From contig NZ_JADEXZ010000004.1 in the NCBI RefSeq assembly GCF_015206815.1, forward strand, positions 116,974-180,973: a stretch of DNA of 64,000 bases, in the 5' to 3' direction. The translations under genes were made by a program, and so were the position numbers. Origin of the DNA: Fortiea sp. LEGE XX443 (lineage in GTDB: Bacteria; Cyanobacteriota; Cyanobacteriia; Cyanobacteriales; Nostocaceae). The notes under the pieces were generated by a model that did no database searches, was not told the origin of the DNA, and saw nothing but the letters and a program-made list of their open reading frames with translations. Shown one piece after another: positions 8,622 through 17,063 of the stretch. How positions within the stretch are numbered: position 1 is the stretch's first letter; every line of letters begins with the position of its first letter.

Positions 8622-10508
8622 TCAATTTCCAGGATTGGGACTGGCTGTAGTTTTTGGTTTTTCAGGATTGGGAGTTTTTTGATTGTCTTGCTTATCTACA
8701 GGTGGAAAAGCCTGTTTGCCGATATGTTCAGCCGCTTCTTTAAATAAAGGTTCGATTTTATTGCGCCAGTATTGGGTATCAGGTAGCTTTTCAGGGTGGT
8801 TCTTGTAATCTAAAACCTTGTCCCAGTTACCATCATCTATTGCTTTATTGATGTCATTAAACAGTGCGTCAGCCTTAGTCCAATCTTGCTGCCACTGGTT
8901 GATTATCTTACCTGTCTCTTGAATACTAGCAGAAGCATTAGCAGGAATAGACCGTAATAATGCGATCGCACCAACCAAATCTCCTGATTCATACTTCTTC
9001 CTAGCTTGTTCTACAACCTTAGTACTGTTTTGACTAGGTTGTGCTGGTTCGGATTTTTCCACAGAATTTGAGGTATTTGCTGGTTTTGGTAAAGGAGTAA
9101 CCGTATTAGATTTGGGTTTTAGCTTGGGAAGTGGTCTAGCTGCAATCACGCTACTATCATCCACAGTCTGAATTGCAATACCTTTGTCTCGTAAACAAGA
9201 CTTCCATTGGTCATTATTGGCAATGACATCTGCATACGCCCAAGCCAAACGTCCAGAATTTAGTTTAACTTGTATCCAATTCCGTTTTGTCCGCAGGCCA
9301 GTCACCTCAAATTGTGTGTCCTCGCCAATAGTTTTGAGAACATTATCAGAATTAATCGAACTAGGTTCAGAACGGATATTAGAATTACCTGTAATCATCG
9401 CCAAGCACTTATTCCCCGCACTGGTATTTTGACCTGTAAAATTAGCTGCTATATTTCTCACATTGGGATATACATTGCCTACCAACGCCGCAGCACTACC
9501 AGCCAAAAGTACACCAATTAAAAGCGGTAAAGGATCAGGTTTGCTAGAGGTTCTGCGGCTGGGTTTGCTAGTACCAGGATTTGCTGGTGCAACTGCGAGA
9601 GTTGGCTGGAAAGAAGAGGCAGATTTAGAAGAAGAATAAGTATTATTTATCGCTGGTTCTGGCGGTGCAGCAGGTGTCAACACAGGATTCATCACATTCA
9701 AACACGCTTGCAGTGCTTCCGTTGCAGTTTGATAGCGGTCTTTGAAGTGATAATACAGCATCTTTGTTAAGACAGCTGTCAACCGATAGCTGACAGGTAC
9801 TAAATGTTGCCAGCGAATTTCTCCAGTATCTGGATCTTCTTGTAATTCTGTCGCTGGTACTCCCGTCAGTGCTTGAATCGCAATAATACCTAAAGAATAA
9901 ATATCACTATTGGGGCGTGGTCTACCTTGGCTTTGTTCTGTCGGCATATAACCAGGAGTTCCAATAGCCACCGTAGCAGTAGTTTGTCCACCAACCGTCA
10001 CCATTGTGGAACTTAGCTGTTTTACAGCCCCAAAATCTACAAGAACTAATTTATTGTCAGAGGCGCGACGGATAATATTGTCTGGTTTGATGTCACGGTG
10101 AATTACCCCTTGCTGATGGACAAACTCTAAAATAGCTAGAACTTCCTGCAACATTTGCAGAACTTGGCTTTCACTCCAGCGTTGACGAGAGATTAATTCA
10201 TCGGTTAGAGGATGTCCTTCGATGTATTCTTGTACCAAGAAAAATTCTTGGTTTTCGTCAAAGTAAGCCAGCAACCGGGGAATTTGGTCATGATTTCCCA
10301 GGTGTTCCAAGGTTTCCGCTTCGTTATGGAACAGACGTTTGGCAGTTTCAAAAATTCTGGGGTCAGAACTGGTAGGCTTGAGGTGCTTAACAACGCAGAT
10401 GGGATTCCCCGGCCGCCTAGTATCTTGGGCGATGTAGGTTTGACCAAACCCCCCCTTAGCCAGCACTTGAATTACTTGGTAACGATTATCCAGTAGCTTA
10501 CCGATCAT
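8622..10508 (-). CDS. Membrane-anchored Ser/Thr protein kinase with SH3b domain
   Basis: A 628-residue cyanobacterial Hanks-type kinase. The N-terminal kinase domain (about 9-270) is complete: glycine loop AKGGFGQTYIA, ATP-binding Lys41 (VVKHL), catalytic loop HRDIKPDN (Asp139), DFG at 158-160, and activation segment GTPGYMPTEQ. A Ser/Pro-rich linker leads to one transmembrane helix (about 325-345, LPLLIGVLLAGSAAALVG), then an SH3b domain (about 367-430, GNSNIRSEPSSINSDNVLKT) and a helical, Pro/Lys-rich tail. The catalytic part should be cytoplasmic and the SH3b part periplasmic, where it could sense peptidoglycan. Substrate unknown. Confidence 0.92.
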   Translation of the reverse strand: MIGKLLDNRYQVIQVLAKGGFGQTYIAQDTRRPGNPICVVKHLKPTSSDPRIFETAKRLFHNEAETLEHLGNHDQIPRLLAYFDENQEFFLVQEYIEGHPLTDELISRQRWSESQVLQMLQEVLAILEFVHQQGVIHRDIKPDNIIRRASDNKLVLVDFGAVKQLSSTMVTVGGQTTATVAIGTPGYMPTEQSQGRPRPNSDIYSLGIIAIQALTGVPATELQEDPDTGEIRWQHLVPVSYRLTAVLTKMLYYHFKDRYQTATEALQACLNVMNPVLTPAAPPEPAINNTYSSSKSASSFQPTLAVAPANPGTSKPSRRTSSKPDPLPLLIGVLLAGSAAALVGNVYPNVRNIAANFTGQNTSAGNKCLAMITGNSNIRSEPSSINSDNVLKTIGEDTQFEVTGLRTKRNWIQVKLNSGRLAWAYADVIANNDQWKSCLRDKGIAIQTVDDSSVIAARPLPKLKPKSNTVTPLPKPANTSNSVEKSEPAQPSQNSTKVVEQARKKYESGDLVGAIALLRSIPANASASIQETGKIINQWQQDWTKADALFNDINKAIDDGNWDKVLDYKNHPEKLPDTQYWRNKIEPLFKEAAEHIGKQAFPPVDKQDNQKTPNPEKPKTTASPNPGN

Positions 10509-10669
10509 ATTCCCTCCCCAGAGTTATTACCTAATTTTCCAGCTGGTAATAAATATCTCCAAATTTTTTTACATGAAATCCGCTATCTTGAGAAAAGATT
10601 TGAAATAATTACGTAGCTTTTTTATAAACCCTTTATTAACTTTTCTTTCTATATCGCTGTTGACGACCG

Positions 10670-11155
10670 ATGCCACCTAAAATAACCAATCCAGTTGCAT
10701 GGCAACAGGCGGAACTTCTCATGCAACCAGCTTTCATTAGAGTTGTAGATAATATTCGTAAGCAACTCGACGCATCTGCTTGGACGGGAACTTACCAAGA
10801 TGTACTTATTTGGCCGCCTAGCACCACTGATGAAATGAAAGCCTTGGTTACTGGACTGTTGCAAGAAATAGAAAGTGCCACACCAGAAGAAGCAGACGAA
10901 ATTCGCCATACCCTTGCACGTTTGCCAATGCCCCATCCAGGATATCATTTGCAATTGCAACGTCAAGAGCAGAAAATCAGCGTTGATTTGTGGGAATTAT
11001 GTTACCAAGTGTGTTTTGCCAATTACAGCCCGGAGAATGAAGCTGTTGATATTGATACTAGTTTAATTGATGAGTTGGGTGAAGTAGATTGGCAGCATCT
11101 AGAGAATAAGACAAAAGAGTTAGTGGCGCAAGTGTTTGCAAATTTACCTGAGTAA
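10670..11155 (+). CDS. Hypothetical protein
   Basis: A 161-residue soluble, acidic protein with no signal peptide or membrane helix and no family I recognise. It starts MPPKITNPVAWQQAELLMQP and is mostly helical, with a Trp-rich central part (SAWTGTYQDVLIWPPST). The codon pattern and single-frame integrity support a real gene. It sits about 100 bases before the small antitoxin-like gene, in the same direction. Confidence 0.65.
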   Translation: MPPKITNPVAWQQAELLMQPAFIRVVDNIRKQLDASAWTGTYQDVLIWPPSTTDEMKALVTGLLQEIESATPEEADEIRHTLARLPMPHPGYHLQLQRQEQKISVDLWELCYQVCFANYSPENEAVDIDTSLIDELGEVDWQHLENKTKELVAQVFANLPE

Positions 11156-11251
11156 ACATATTACGGAAAATGCTGATATGCGATCGCTTCAAGTAAATTT
11201 CAGCCCTGAACTCTGTGAGAAAATTAATAAAACAGAGGATAATCATTCACC

Positions 11252-11470
11252 ATGACAGAATTGCTTGAACAAGCGATTATCAAACTCAAAAGCTTACCAG
11301 TTAGCCAACAAGATGCTATGGCTAAGATGATTTTAGAAGAACTGGCAGATGAACAGCAATGGGATGCAGCTTTTGAGAGTTCTCCTGATGCACTAGCTTT
11401 CTTAGCAGCCCAAGCAATGGCTGAATATTGTGCAGGTAAAACTCAACAACTAGATCCAAATACATTGTGA
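11252..11470 (+). CDS. Antitoxin-like protein without an adjacent toxin
   Basis: A 72-residue acidic protein: MTELLEQAIIKLKSLP, then QDAMAKMILEELADEQQWDAAFE and the tail YCAGKTQQLDP. This pattern is typical of small cyanobacterial type II antitoxins that usually precede a RelE/ParE-like toxin gene. No toxin frame follows: the next 70 bases are a short spacer and then an unrelated helical protein. It may be an orphan or a remnant, or a trans-acting antitoxin. Confidence 0.65.
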   Translation: MTELLEQAIIKLKSLPVSQQDAMAKMILEELADEQQWDAAFESSPDALAFLAAQAMAEYCAGKTQQLDPNTL

Positions 11471-11542
11471 ATCTGTACGTTGTGCGATCGATCGCATTTA
11501 CCAGTGGGCATCATAACAGAAATTCACCACGGTAAAGATAAA

Positions 11543-12019
11543 ATGGCCTACCAAAATATCACCACCTCCATTTCCTCAGAAGATATCCAAGAAATTAAAG
11601 CCGCCTTTGCAACCATTCAAGCCAAGTTGCTGTTTCTTGTAACCTTGAGTGTTGAAGAACGACGCAAGTTATTTAAAATGGGCGATAAAAGCCTAGCCTT
11701 CGTCAACAATAGCTTGACTGCTGCCCAGTCGAACCGCGATATTTTACCAGCCAGCTTTGATGTCGATGAATTTGTCCGGGATTATCAATTAGCCAGCACC
11801 CTCACCGAACTGTTAATTGGGTTGCGACAACTCACAGAACAAGTCGATGATACTTTATTGGCAGTTGGCAGTGAAGCAATGGGGAGCAGTTTAACAGTTT
11901 ATGATTACGTCAAGACTGCGGCTAAGAAAACTCCAGGGTTAAAAACTGTTGCTGAACAGTTGGGGGAACGGTTTAAAGCTATGAAGAGTAAACCTGCCAA
12001 AGCTGCATCTAATTCATAA
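11543..12019 (+). CDS. Hypothetical helical protein
   Basis: A 158-residue protein; the internal ATG 11543 (MAYQNITTSISSEDIQE) is preferred over the upstream GTG at 11480, which would start within spacer sequence. It is predicted almost wholly helical (IKAAFATIQAKLLFLVTL, LASTLTELLIGLRQLTEQ) with a basic Lys/Ala-rich tail (KAMKSKPAKAAS). It looks like a conserved soluble hypothetical protein; I cannot assign a function. A strong hairpin follows its stop. Confidence 0.65.
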   Translation: MAYQNITTSISSEDIQEIKAAFATIQAKLLFLVTLSVEERRKLFKMGDKSLAFVNNSLTAAQSNRDILPASFDVDEFVRDYQLASTLTELLIGLRQLTEQVDDTLLAVGSEAMGSSLTVYDYVKTAAKKTPGLKTVAEQLGERFKAMKSKPAKAASNS

Positions 12020-12042
12020 GTTGTAATTTAACGTACAAGATT

Positions 12043-12075
12043 AGATCCCCGACTTCTTTGAGAAGTCGGGGATCT
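12043..12075 (+). terminator. Perfect 15-bp hairpin, dispersed terminator-like repeat
   Basis: AGATCCCCGACTTCT (12043-12057) pairs perfectly with AGAAGTCGGGGATCT (12061-12075) across a 3-base loop. A near-identical hairpin follows the CHAT gene at 35701-35733. There is no T-run here, so it is a dispersed palindromic repeat that may act as a weak terminator. Confidence 0.7.
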
Positions 12076-12099
12076 GATTTCAGTGCCATATTTAGGTGA

Positions 12100-12393
12100 G
12101 CGAGTGTTTGATACTGGCGCGAGAGTCTTGAATACTCGTAGACGAGTCTTTAATACTGGCGTGAGAGTCTTTAATACTCATGAACGAGTGTTTGATACTC
12201 ATGCGAGAGTGTTTAATACTCGTGAACGAGTCTTTGATACTCGTGAACGAGTTTTTGATACTCATGAACGAGTCTTTGATACTCGTGAACGAGTTTTTGA
12301 TACTGGTGTGAGAGTCTTTGATATTCGTGGGCGAGTCTTTAATACTGGCGTGAGAGTATTTGATACTGGTAAGCGAGTATTAGAATTTCGTAA
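12100..12393 (+). repeat. 21-bp minisatellite, 14 degenerate units
   Basis: Fourteen imperfect 21-base units of the type GAGTCTTTGATACTCGTGAAC. Because 21 is a multiple of three, the array stays open in one frame and would read as heptapeptides such as ERVFDTR. There is no ribosome site and no family similarity, so it is treated as a non-coding tandem repeat. Junctions form small palindromes (ACTCGTGAACGAGT). Confidence 0.85.
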
Positions 12394-12398
12394 ATGAA

Positions 12399-12516
12399 CC
12401 TCTCCCCAACCCCTCTCCGACGCGGAGAGGGGCAGAAATATTCCTCGTTTTACACAAAAAATAGGAGTTTCAAAGCCTCTCCCCCCATGGGGAGGTTTGG
12501 AGAGGGGTTTTTATAT
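12399..12516. repeat. Palindromic CTCTCC-rich dispersed element
   Basis: About 118 bases with nested inverted repeats: CCCTCTCCGACGCGGAGAGGG near 12411-12432, and AACCCCTCTCC (12408-12418) matching the inverted GGAGAGGGGTT near its right end (12499-12509). A related element lies downstream of the ndhK start at 63171-63250. It resembles the MITE-like non-coding repeats of Nostocales. Confidence 0.65.
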
Positions 12517-12630
12517 CCGGCGAACTCACGTCAAACTAAATCCGATTTTTTCACTACGAATCAGGAATTACAAATTGCCAGTTTGATAATATACCTGTAA
12601 ATCAGTGCAATCTGCCAGCTTGCCCCAAAT

Positions 12631-15600
12631 ATGCTGCTAACTCTCCGCCGCACCCGCAAAGCTTCACCTTTTATCCTGTATCCTTTAGCCTTCATCCTTT
12701 CCTTTCTCATCACCTTGACTTGGGTAAGCGCCAAAGAAACATCCAAGCCTCAGCCGGAAGCATGGCAGATTAACGGTATATTAGCCGCCCTTGATGATGG
12801 ACATGACAAAGTTAAGGCATATGCACTACAGCAATTAGTTAAATATGACCTGCAAAACTTAAAATCTGTCAATCAAAAGCCGGAAGATATTGCTAAGAAA
12901 GCTGCCCAAATCCTCAAAGATGAAAAGGTGGACTCAAGAGTTCGTGGCGTTGCGGCAGCATATGCATTGGGAAATCTGGGGAAAGCAGCCAAACCCTACA
13001 TCAAAGACATCGCTGACATCCTCAAGGATCAATCCGTTGACTCAAATGTTCGTATCGGTGCAGCAGTGGCATTAGGAAATATGGGCGATGCTGCCCAACC
13101 CTACGTCAAAGACATCGCTGACATCCTCAAGGATAAATCTGTTGACAGTAATGTTCGTGGCGGTGCAGCATATGCATTGGGAAATATGGGCGATGCTGCC
13201 AAACCCTACATCAAAGACATTCTTGACATCCTCAAGGATCGATCCGTTGAATATTATGTTCGTGACCTTGTAGCAGAGGCATTGGGAAATCCGGGCGATG
13301 CTGCTAAACCCTACGTCAAAGACATCGCTAAAGACATCACTGACATCCTCAAGGATCAATCCGTTGAATATCATGTTCGTGGCAGTGCAGCAGTGACATT
13401 GGGAAATCTGGGCGATGCTGCCAAACCCTACGTCAAAGACATCCTTGACTTCCTCAAGGATCAATCCGTTGACTCAAATGTTCGTAGAAGTGCAGCAGTG
13501 GCATTGGGAAATCTGGGGGATGCTGCCAAACCCTACGTCAAAGACATCCTCGACTTCCTCAAGAATCAAACTTCTAGGTTTAACTCTGGAATCTATGGTG
13601 ATGGCTCCAGAATTCGTTTCGGTAAAGCAGAAGCCTTAGCGAATCTGGGGATGAGGGAAGCTGGCAAACTCTATGTTAAAGCTATCGTGGACATCCTCAA
13701 AGATAAAAACATTGACCAAGCTATTCGTTCCGGTGCAGTCGTGGCATTGGGAAATATGAAAGACGCTGCCAAGCCCTACGTCAAAGACATCCTTGACTTT
13801 TTTAAGGATGAAACCATTGATAAAAATTTTCGTAAAGATGCAGCAGAAGCATTGGGTAAGATAGAACAACTTAAGCTGAATATTATTGTTGTAATTTTAG
13901 ATAGCGTTTATTATGCAGGTCAATCAGAATTTTTACAGTGGCGGTTTTTAAGCTATTTCCTGGGTGGTGGCACTGAGGAAGTCAAAACACTCATGACATG
14001 GCTGGGTTTTCCTGAAACTAAAACAATTCCCACTTCCTTAACCCATGAGCAAGGTGTGAAAACTCTCCAAATTTTCGCCCAAGCCTGGGAACCGAGCAAA
14101 GATTTTACAAGATTACAACAAGATTTAGCCAAGCAAATCGCTGTGGTTGCGAGAAAAGTTTCTTGGCAACCCCAAGATATTCTCCTGTTAGAAACTCACT
14201 ATAGAAATCTCAAAAAAGCGGGATTCAACGAAGCCGACTCACTGCAATCAGTCATAGTTAACCTCAAAGGTTGGCAGTGGTTTTTCAATGCCAGAATCAC
14301 CATCCTCACTCACGCTGCTTTTTGGCTTGCACTCATCTTCGCCTACCCCAAATTTCCCCAAGTCCAAGCCATCTTCTTCTGGAACCCTTGGGTACGCCGC
14401 ATCTTAGGCGTGGGTTACGTCGGCTTTCTCCTCACCTGGGTTCCCTATTTCCGCCGCAAATTATTTGAACCCTTCAAACCTTCCCTACTCGCCGATGCTA
14501 GGTTAGATAACTTTCATGACCAATCATACTTCCCAGAGTCCAGGGTCAAAGTCCCCGTTTCCGAAAAAATCCTCCCAGTTACCGCCGCCCTCCCCAAGAT
14601 TCACGGACAAGTCATCTTACAAGGTGATTCCGGCTTAGGCAAGTCAATGTTTCTCCGCCATCTGTTAACAAACTCCCGTCGCATTGTGGTTTACCTCCCC
14701 GCCCAAAAATGCGATAAAGGCGTAATTGAAGCCATTCAAGACAAGTTGCACGGGCAAGCCCAAGATGCAGGATTTCTCAAAAACCTGATTTATAGTGGTG
14801 CAATTGACATCTGCATCGACGGACTCAACGAAGTCACTGCCGAGACACGCGCCAAAATCTGCCAGTTTGTGGAAAGCTATTTCCGGGGCAACATTATTAT
14901 GACTACCCAGCCCCTAGAGTGGACACCACCCTCAACCGCCAAAACCTATTACTTGCAACCTCTGGAACAAACCCAAATTCAAGAGTTTTTACTATCCCGC
15001 CAGCCGCGACTACCCAAAGATGCCACAGTCCAAGGTAAAGATTACGAACAAGCCTGCATTAATTATCTAAAAGAAGTCCTCACTACCCAGCAACCCGAAG
15101 AAGAATTAAACGCCGCCCGTCGCATTCTTTCTAACCCAATGGATTTAACCGTAGTCGCGCTGATGTTATCCCAAGGCAAACATCCCAACTTATTCCGCCT
15201 ACAAGAACAGCAATACAATCTAATGGCAGCAGAATATTTCAAAGAATGGAATCAAGAATTTCCCTTAAAAAAATTCTCCGCCGCCGTCTACGAAATGCGA
15301 ATGCAAGACAAACAAGCTTTACCCGCCGATGAATTCTACCAAGTTGTCAAGTCTTTAGAAGACGAGAAATACAAAATGGTAGTCAGCCGTCAATGGCAAG
15401 ATGAAAAAGGCGAACCCAAGAAAGAATGGTACTTCCGCCACGATAAAATCATGGACTTCTTCTTAGTGCAGAACTTCCTCGGCGAAAATGATGAAGCGGA
15501 AGGACTATTAGTTGATAGAATGGGCGATCCGCGATTTCGTGGTGTGTATTTTTTGTTAGCAAGCTTACTACCTTTAGATGCGGCTAAGGAACTGCGGGAA

Positions 15601-15678
15601 AAGTTGATTCAATATGCGGCGGATACTAAAGACAATACGGTGAGTAATACTTTTGTGCAGTTGTTACGAACTAGGTGA
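12631..15678 (+). CDS. HEAT-repeat protein with two membrane helices and a NACHT-like NTPase domain
   Basis: A 1015-residue multidomain protein. N-terminus: basic residues then a hydrophobic helix (about 13-31), a signal peptide or anchor. Residues about 88-420 are nine HEAT-type repeats of about 35 residues (VRGGAAYALGNMGDAAKPY); neighbouring repeats are near-identical at DNA level. Two hydrophobic segments follow (about 556-572 and 591-607). A STAND/NACHT-type NTPase comes next: Walker A GDSGLGKS at 665-672 and Walker B-like AIDICIDGLNE at 724-734, then a helical C-terminus with YFRHDKIMDFFLVQNFL, typical of NACHT winged-helix regions. STAND proteins are ligand-gated switches in signalling or defence; the trigger here is unknown. 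No ribosome site is seen before ATG 12631. Confidence 0.8.
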   Translation: MLLTLRRTRKASPFILYPLAFILSFLITLTWVSAKETSKPQPEAWQINGILAALDDGHDKVKAYALQQLVKYDLQNLKSVNQKPEDIAKKAAQILKDEKVDSRVRGVAAAYALGNLGKAAKPYIKDIADILKDQSVDSNVRIGAAVALGNMGDAAQPYVKDIADILKDKSVDSNVRGGAAYALGNMGDAAKPYIKDILDILKDRSVEYYVRDLVAEALGNPGDAAKPYVKDIAKDITDILKDQSVEYHVRGSAAVTLGNLGDAAKPYVKDILDFLKDQSVDSNVRRSAAVALGNLGDAAKPYVKDILDFLKNQTSRFNSGIYGDGSRIRFGKAEALANLGMREAGKLYVKAIVDILKDKNIDQAIRSGAVVALGNMKDAAKPYVKDILDFFKDETIDKNFRKDAAEALGKIEQLKLNIIVVILDSVYYAGQSEFLQWRFLSYFLGGGTEEVKTLMTWLGFPETKTIPTSLTHEQGVKTLQIFAQAWEPSKDFTRLQQDLAKQIAVVARKVSWQPQDILLLETHYRNLKKAGFNEADSLQSVIVNLKGWQWFFNARITILTHAAFWLALIFAYPKFPQVQAIFFWNPWVRRILGVGYVGFLLTWVPYFRRKLFEPFKPSLLADARLDNFHDQSYFPESRVKVPVSEKILPVTAALPKIHGQVILQGDSGLGKSMFLRHLLTNSRRIVVYLPAQKCDKGVIEAIQDKLHGQAQDAGFLKNLIYSGAIDICIDGLNEVTAETRAKICQFVESYFRGNIIMTTQPLEWTPPSTAKTYYLQPLEQTQIQEFLLSRQPRLPKDATVQGKDYEQACINYLKEVLTTQQPEEELNAARRILSNPMDLTVVALMLSQGKHPNLFRLQEQQYNLMAAEYFKEWNQEFPLKKFSAAVYEMRMQDKQALPADEFYQVVKSLEDEKYKMVVSRQWQDEKGEPKKEWYFRHDKIMDFFLVQNFLGENDEAEGLLVDRMGDPRFRGVYFLLASLLPLDAAKELREKLIQYAADTKDNTVSNTFVQLLRTR

Positions 15679-15734
15679 GTTTTAGGGATGTAAAGTGTAA
15701 GGCAATACTTCTGGGATAAAAGTTGCTCGTCCTA

Positions 15735-15826
15735 GATTCAGATCCCCCCGCCTACGGCGACCCCCTTAAAAGGGGGTAAAATCATTCAAAGTCCCTCTTT
15801 TTAAGGGGGATTTAGGGGGATCTAAA
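15735..15826. repeat. Dispersed G/C-run element (CCCCCTTAAAAGGGGG type)
   Basis: The spacer after the HEAT-NACHT gene carries a palindromic element with CCCCCTTAAAAGGGGG (about 15762-15777) followed by TTTTTAAGGGGGATTTAGGG (15800-15819). The same sequence type is found at 30735-30810. It is a common non-coding repeat in Nostocales and not a gene. Confidence 0.7.
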
Positions 15827-15963
15827 ACTTTTGGCTACCAAAAATCAGACTTTTAAAATATCCTATAAACACCGACGACTTATCTGTGTTTATTTCTGTT
15901 TATCTGTGGTTTAATTGTCAAAACCGTGGGTATAACCCAACATCCATCATTCAAGCATTGTTC

Positions 15964-17004
15964 ATGATTGATATTGACGGTTCCTATGGAGAGGGAGGCG
16001 GACAAGTTCTCCGTACTTGCCTGAGTTTAGCCGCGATCGCTGGTGAACCTATTCGGATTGCTAATATTCGCGCTGGGCGCAGAAAGCCGGGATTAGCAGC
16101 ACAACACCTCACAGCAGTTCGGGCTGCGGCTAGAATTTGTCAGGCTCAAATACAGGGTGATACTTTAGGTTCGATGATGCTGGAATTCATTCCCAGTACT
16201 CCAGTGCAGGCGGGAAACTATACCTTTGATGTCAGTGAAGTGATAGAAGGTAGTTCGGCTGGCGCAATTACTTTAGTTTTACAGACAATTCTCTTACCTT
16301 TAGCCTTAGCAAATGGTGACTCTCAGGTAACATTACGCGGTGGAACCCATGTGATTTTTAGCCCGACAATGACATATATTGAGCAAGTATATTTACCAAT
16401 GCTCAAGCGTATGGGCATAAAAGCATCTGTTAAATTGGGTGCGTGGGGGTGGTATCCCCAAGGCGGGGGAGAGGTGGAAATGCAGGTAAGTGGTGGTAGT
16501 CAACTCAGTGGCATACACTTACTAGAACGGGGAGATTTACGACAAGTACGGGGAATCGCTGTGGTGACAGAATTACCTGCTCATATTCCCCAGCGCATGG
16601 CTAATCGGGCTGAGAAGATATTACGCACAGTAGGATTAAAGGTTTCTGTACAAGCTTTAAGAGAAAAAGGTGTTGCAGCTGGCGCAGGTATTTTCCTCAC
16701 TGCTGAATATGAGAACAGCTTGACGGGATTTGGTGGATTTGGGCGTTGGCGCATGTCATCCGAAAAAGTTGCAGAAATCGCTTGTGAACAACTGCTGAAG
16801 TTTCACCAAATAGGTGCGCCAGTGGATGAACATTTAGGAGATCAGTTAATATTACCAGCGACTTTGGCTACACAAGAAAGTCAATATCAAGTAGCGAATG
16901 TCAGCACCCACCTCACAACGAATGCAAAGGTTATTGAAAAGTTTGGACTGTCGCGGGTTATGGTAGATGAAGTTGAGAAGATTGTAAAGGTAGTACCTAT
17001 ATAA
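15964..17004 (+). CDS. rtcA: RNA 3'-terminal phosphate cyclase
   Basis: A 346-residue RtcA starting MIDIDGSYGEGGGQVLRT, the signature N-terminus; an upstream in-frame stretch to 15886 is not family-like and was excluded. RtcA converts RNA 3'-phosphate ends to 2',3'-cyclic phosphate through a covalent histidine-AMP. Visible motifs include RAGRRKPGLAAQHLTAVRAA, EVIEGSSAGAITL and, near the C-terminus, VDEHLGDQLILPATL with the catalytic His. The usual partner rtcB and regulator rtcR are not in the window. Confidence 0.93.
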   Translation: MIDIDGSYGEGGGQVLRTCLSLAAIAGEPIRIANIRAGRRKPGLAAQHLTAVRAAARICQAQIQGDTLGSMMLEFIPSTPVQAGNYTFDVSEVIEGSSAGAITLVLQTILLPLALANGDSQVTLRGGTHVIFSPTMTYIEQVYLPMLKRMGIKASVKLGAWGWYPQGGGEVEMQVSGGSQLSGIHLLERGDLRQVRGIAVVTELPAHIPQRMANRAEKILRTVGLKVSVQALREKGVAAGAGIFLTAEYENSLTGFGGFGRWRMSSEKVAEIACEQLLKFHQIGAPVDEHLGDQLILPATLATQESQYQVANVSTHLTTNAKVIEKFGLSRVMVDEVEKIVKVVPI

Positions 17005-17063
17005 AGTCTCTATCGTGAAAAGATAACCCAATCTCAGTCGTCTTTAAGCAGTTTATCACCATC

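Noticed and set aside
12083..12397. A 104-codon open frame across the 21-bp repeats
   Set aside because: It is open only because the period is a multiple of three; no ribosome site, no family.
15886..15963. Upstream extension of rtcA
   Set aside because: Residues before MIDIDGSYGEGGG are not family-like and derive from a repeat-rich spacer.
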